Shown: positions 6,038-6,781 of the stretch, piece after piece
Position numbering within the stretch: position 1 is the stretch's first letter
How the letters are laid out: each line of letters begins with the position of its first letter
Assembly: GCA_028819945.1 (NCBI GenBank)
Contig: JAPPKQ010000192.1
Coordinates: 3,901 to 10,681, forward strand
Length of the DNA stretch: 6,781 nucleotides
Direction: 5' to 3'
Source: a bacterium
Lineage (GTDB): Bacteria > Actinomycetota > Acidimicrobiia > Acidimicrobiales > CATQHL01
Made by a program: the position numbers and the translations under genes
The notes under the pieces: model-generated
What the model was told of the DNA's origin: nothing
Database searches by the model: none
Seen by the model: the letters and a program-made list of their open reading frames with translations, nothing else

Positions 6038-6481
6038 ATGCCCGGCCTCGAGGACCTCTACCGGGAGATCGTCCTGGATCACTACCGCAACCCCCGCAAC
6101 CGGGGTGAGTTGCCCTGCCCACCCGCGACGCGGGCCGAGGGCTTCAACCCGCTGTGCGGCGACGAGGTGGTGGTCTACACCGACTTGGCCGACGGCGTGG
6201 TGCGTGATGTGCGCGTCGGCGGCCAGGGATGCTCCATCAGCCAGTCCACCGCCTCGATGATGTCGGTGGCCGTCAAGGGCCGCAGCCTCGAAGAGGTGGA
6301 GAAGCTGGAGCGCTCGTTCAAGGCGATGATGTCGATCGTCACCGACGGGGGCGAGGTGGCCCCGCCCGTCGATCTCGGCGACCTCGAGGCGCTGCGCGGC
6401 GTCGTGAAATTCCCGGTGCGCATCAAGTGCGCCACGCTCTGCTGGAACACCCTGACCGAGAGCCTCCGCGACCAGCCGTAG
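6038..6481 (+). CDS. sufU: Zinc-dependent sulfurtransferase SufU
   Basis: A 147-residue IscU/NifU-like protein of the SufU type. It accepts the persulfide sulfur from SufS and passes it on toward SufB. The zinc ligands are C40 and D42 in NPLCGDE, C65 in GQGCSIS and C131 in RIKCATL. About 65 residues separate C65 from C131, including the extra segment (about 80-118) that distinguishes SufU from scaffold-type IscU, and the IscU LPPVK motif is missing. C135 is an additional cysteine beside the last ligand, where many SufU proteins have Ser or Ala. I chose the ATG at 6038 because the N-terminus MPGLEDLYREIVLDHYRNPRN matches the family exactly; the same open frame extends far upstream inside sufS but is not coding there. 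It closes the sufC-sufS-sufU operon; no sufT follows. Confidence 0.96.
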   Translation: MPGLEDLYREIVLDHYRNPRNRGELPCPPATRAEGFNPLCGDEVVVYTDLADGVVRDVRVGGQGCSISQSTASMMSVAVKGRSLEEVEKLERSFKAMMSIVTDGGEVAPPVDLGDLEALRGVVKFPVRIKCATLCWNTLTESLRDQP

Positions 6482-6575
6482 GCGGGCTCCCGCAGCGGAC
6501 TCGCCCCGCTTCCCGTGCCCGGCGCCGGCAGCGCGCCGCCACGTTCGAACCCCGGCGGTGCCGGCCTCCGGGTGC

Positions 6576-6593
6576 TAGACAACGGTCACCGTT
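6576..6593 (+). promoter_or_regulatory. Promoter-like hexamer with overlapping 13-base palindrome
   Basis: TAGACA (6576-6581) resembles a -10 element. The perfect palindrome AACGGTCACCGTT (6581-6593; 6-base arms around a central C) starts on its last base and would cover the transcription start, 21 bases before the lipoprotein ATG. Such placement suits a repressor operator, though the motif is not one I can name. Confidence 0.35.
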
Positions 6594-6604
6594 CTCAACT
6601 CACG

Positions 6605-6612
6605 AGGGGGAG
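6605..6612 (+). promoter_or_regulatory. Ribosome binding site of the lipoprotein gene
   Basis: AGGGGGAG ends 2 bases before the ATG at 6615, with its GGGGG core 4 bases away. It is purine-rich and strongly complementary to the 16S rRNA tail, and it fixes the start codon. Confidence 0.6.
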
Positions 6613-6614
6613 AA

Positions 6615-6781
6615 ATGGGCAGAGCGAAGAAGCTCCACTGGCGCGCCATGGCGACGGTCACCTGTGCCGTCGTGCTGCTCGCGGTCGGCCTGACCGCCTG
6701 CGGCGACGACGGCGGCGCCAACGACACGGCCGACGCCGCGCTCGCCGAGGCGAACGCCGCCAACAGCGAGGCGGCGACGGC
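6615..6781 (+). CDS. Secreted lipoprotein, N-terminal part (runs off the window)
   Basis: 55 residues are visible before the window ends. The N-terminus MGRAKKLHWRAM is basic, followed by a hydrophobic core (about 12-26) and a lipobox LTAC with Cys29, then GDDGG. This is a textbook lipoprotein signal peptide: Cys29 would be lipidated and the mature protein held on the outer face of the membrane. After the cysteine comes an Ala/Glu/Asn/Asp-rich stretch (about 35-55) with helical, possibly coiled-coil, character. Too little is present to name the family; a solute-binding protein or a helical surface lipoprotein are both possible. A strong ribosome binding site supports the ATG. The gene probably has its own promoter, since 133 bases separate it from sufU. 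Confidence 0.85.
   Translation, partial: MGRAKKLHWRAMATVTCAVVLLAVGLTACGDDGGANDTADAALAEANAANSEAAT

Larger units (their letters stand above)
6482..6614. other. Intergenic region between sufU and the lipoprotein gene
   Basis: These 133 bases contain several GC-rich self-complementary stretches: a 10-base palindrome CCGGCGCCGG at 6519-6528, a stem CCGGC-GGT-GCCGG at 6552-6564, and a weaker AGCGG/CCGCT pair at 6494-6510. None is followed by a T-run, so a classical intrinsic terminator is not shown, although a GC-rich hairpin could still end the suf transcript. A TAGACA hexamer, a perfect palindrome and a ribosome binding site for the next gene lie at its right end. No gene is seen here. Confidence 0.5.

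Noticed and set aside
6494..6564. Intrinsic terminator after sufU
   Set aside because: Stable hairpins are possible but none is followed by a T-run, and such hairpins arise easily at this GC content.

Overview
The window is very GC-rich throughout, codes densely on both strands, and has clear actinobacterial traits: GTG starts, SufU-type Fe-S assembly, starts that look leaderless, and acyl-CoA dehydrogenase and RDD-protein families common in Actinomycetota. An uncultured high-GC actinobacterium, perhaps of the Acidimicrobiia, is a reasonable guess. No rRNA or marker gene is present to confirm it.

Layout. Positions 1-115 are a low-complexity C/G homopolymer block with no readable gene, most likely a contig-end artefact. 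From about 116 to 3047 all genes lie on the minus strand. In transcription order they are an RDD-family membrane protein (3047-2484), an acyl-CoA dehydrogenase (2394-1294), a membrane-anchored conserved hypothetical (1229-771), a 73-residue unknown protein (714-493), and an alpha/beta hydrolase (492 leftwards) that is lost in the homopolymer block. A 188-base divergent intergenic region (3048-3235) follows. The plus strand then carries an MBL-fold metallo-hydrolase (3236-3979), sufC (4019-4774), sufS (4788-6023), sufU (6038-6481) and the start of a lipoprotein gene (6615 to the window end).

How the genes work together. The coherent unit is sufC-sufS-sufU. SufS takes sulfur from cysteine as a persulfide, SufU accepts it through a zinc site, and SufC is the ATPase of the SufBCD scaffold. 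All key residues of the three proteins are visible. The sufB and sufD genes that usually stand next to sufC are absent from the window; an MBL hydrolase occupies the upstream position. The minus-strand genes form a loosely spaced same-strand group with no obvious shared pathway.

I do not see a convincing wholly new system. The points most worth a second look are the split suf cluster with its MBL neighbour, two starts where a -10-like hexamer lies exactly 7 bases from a GTG (leaderless candidates), an acyl-CoA dehydrogenase without a glutamate at either classical catalytic position, a hydrolase whose nucleophile elbow lacks serine, and a 13-base palindrome in front of the lipoprotein gene.
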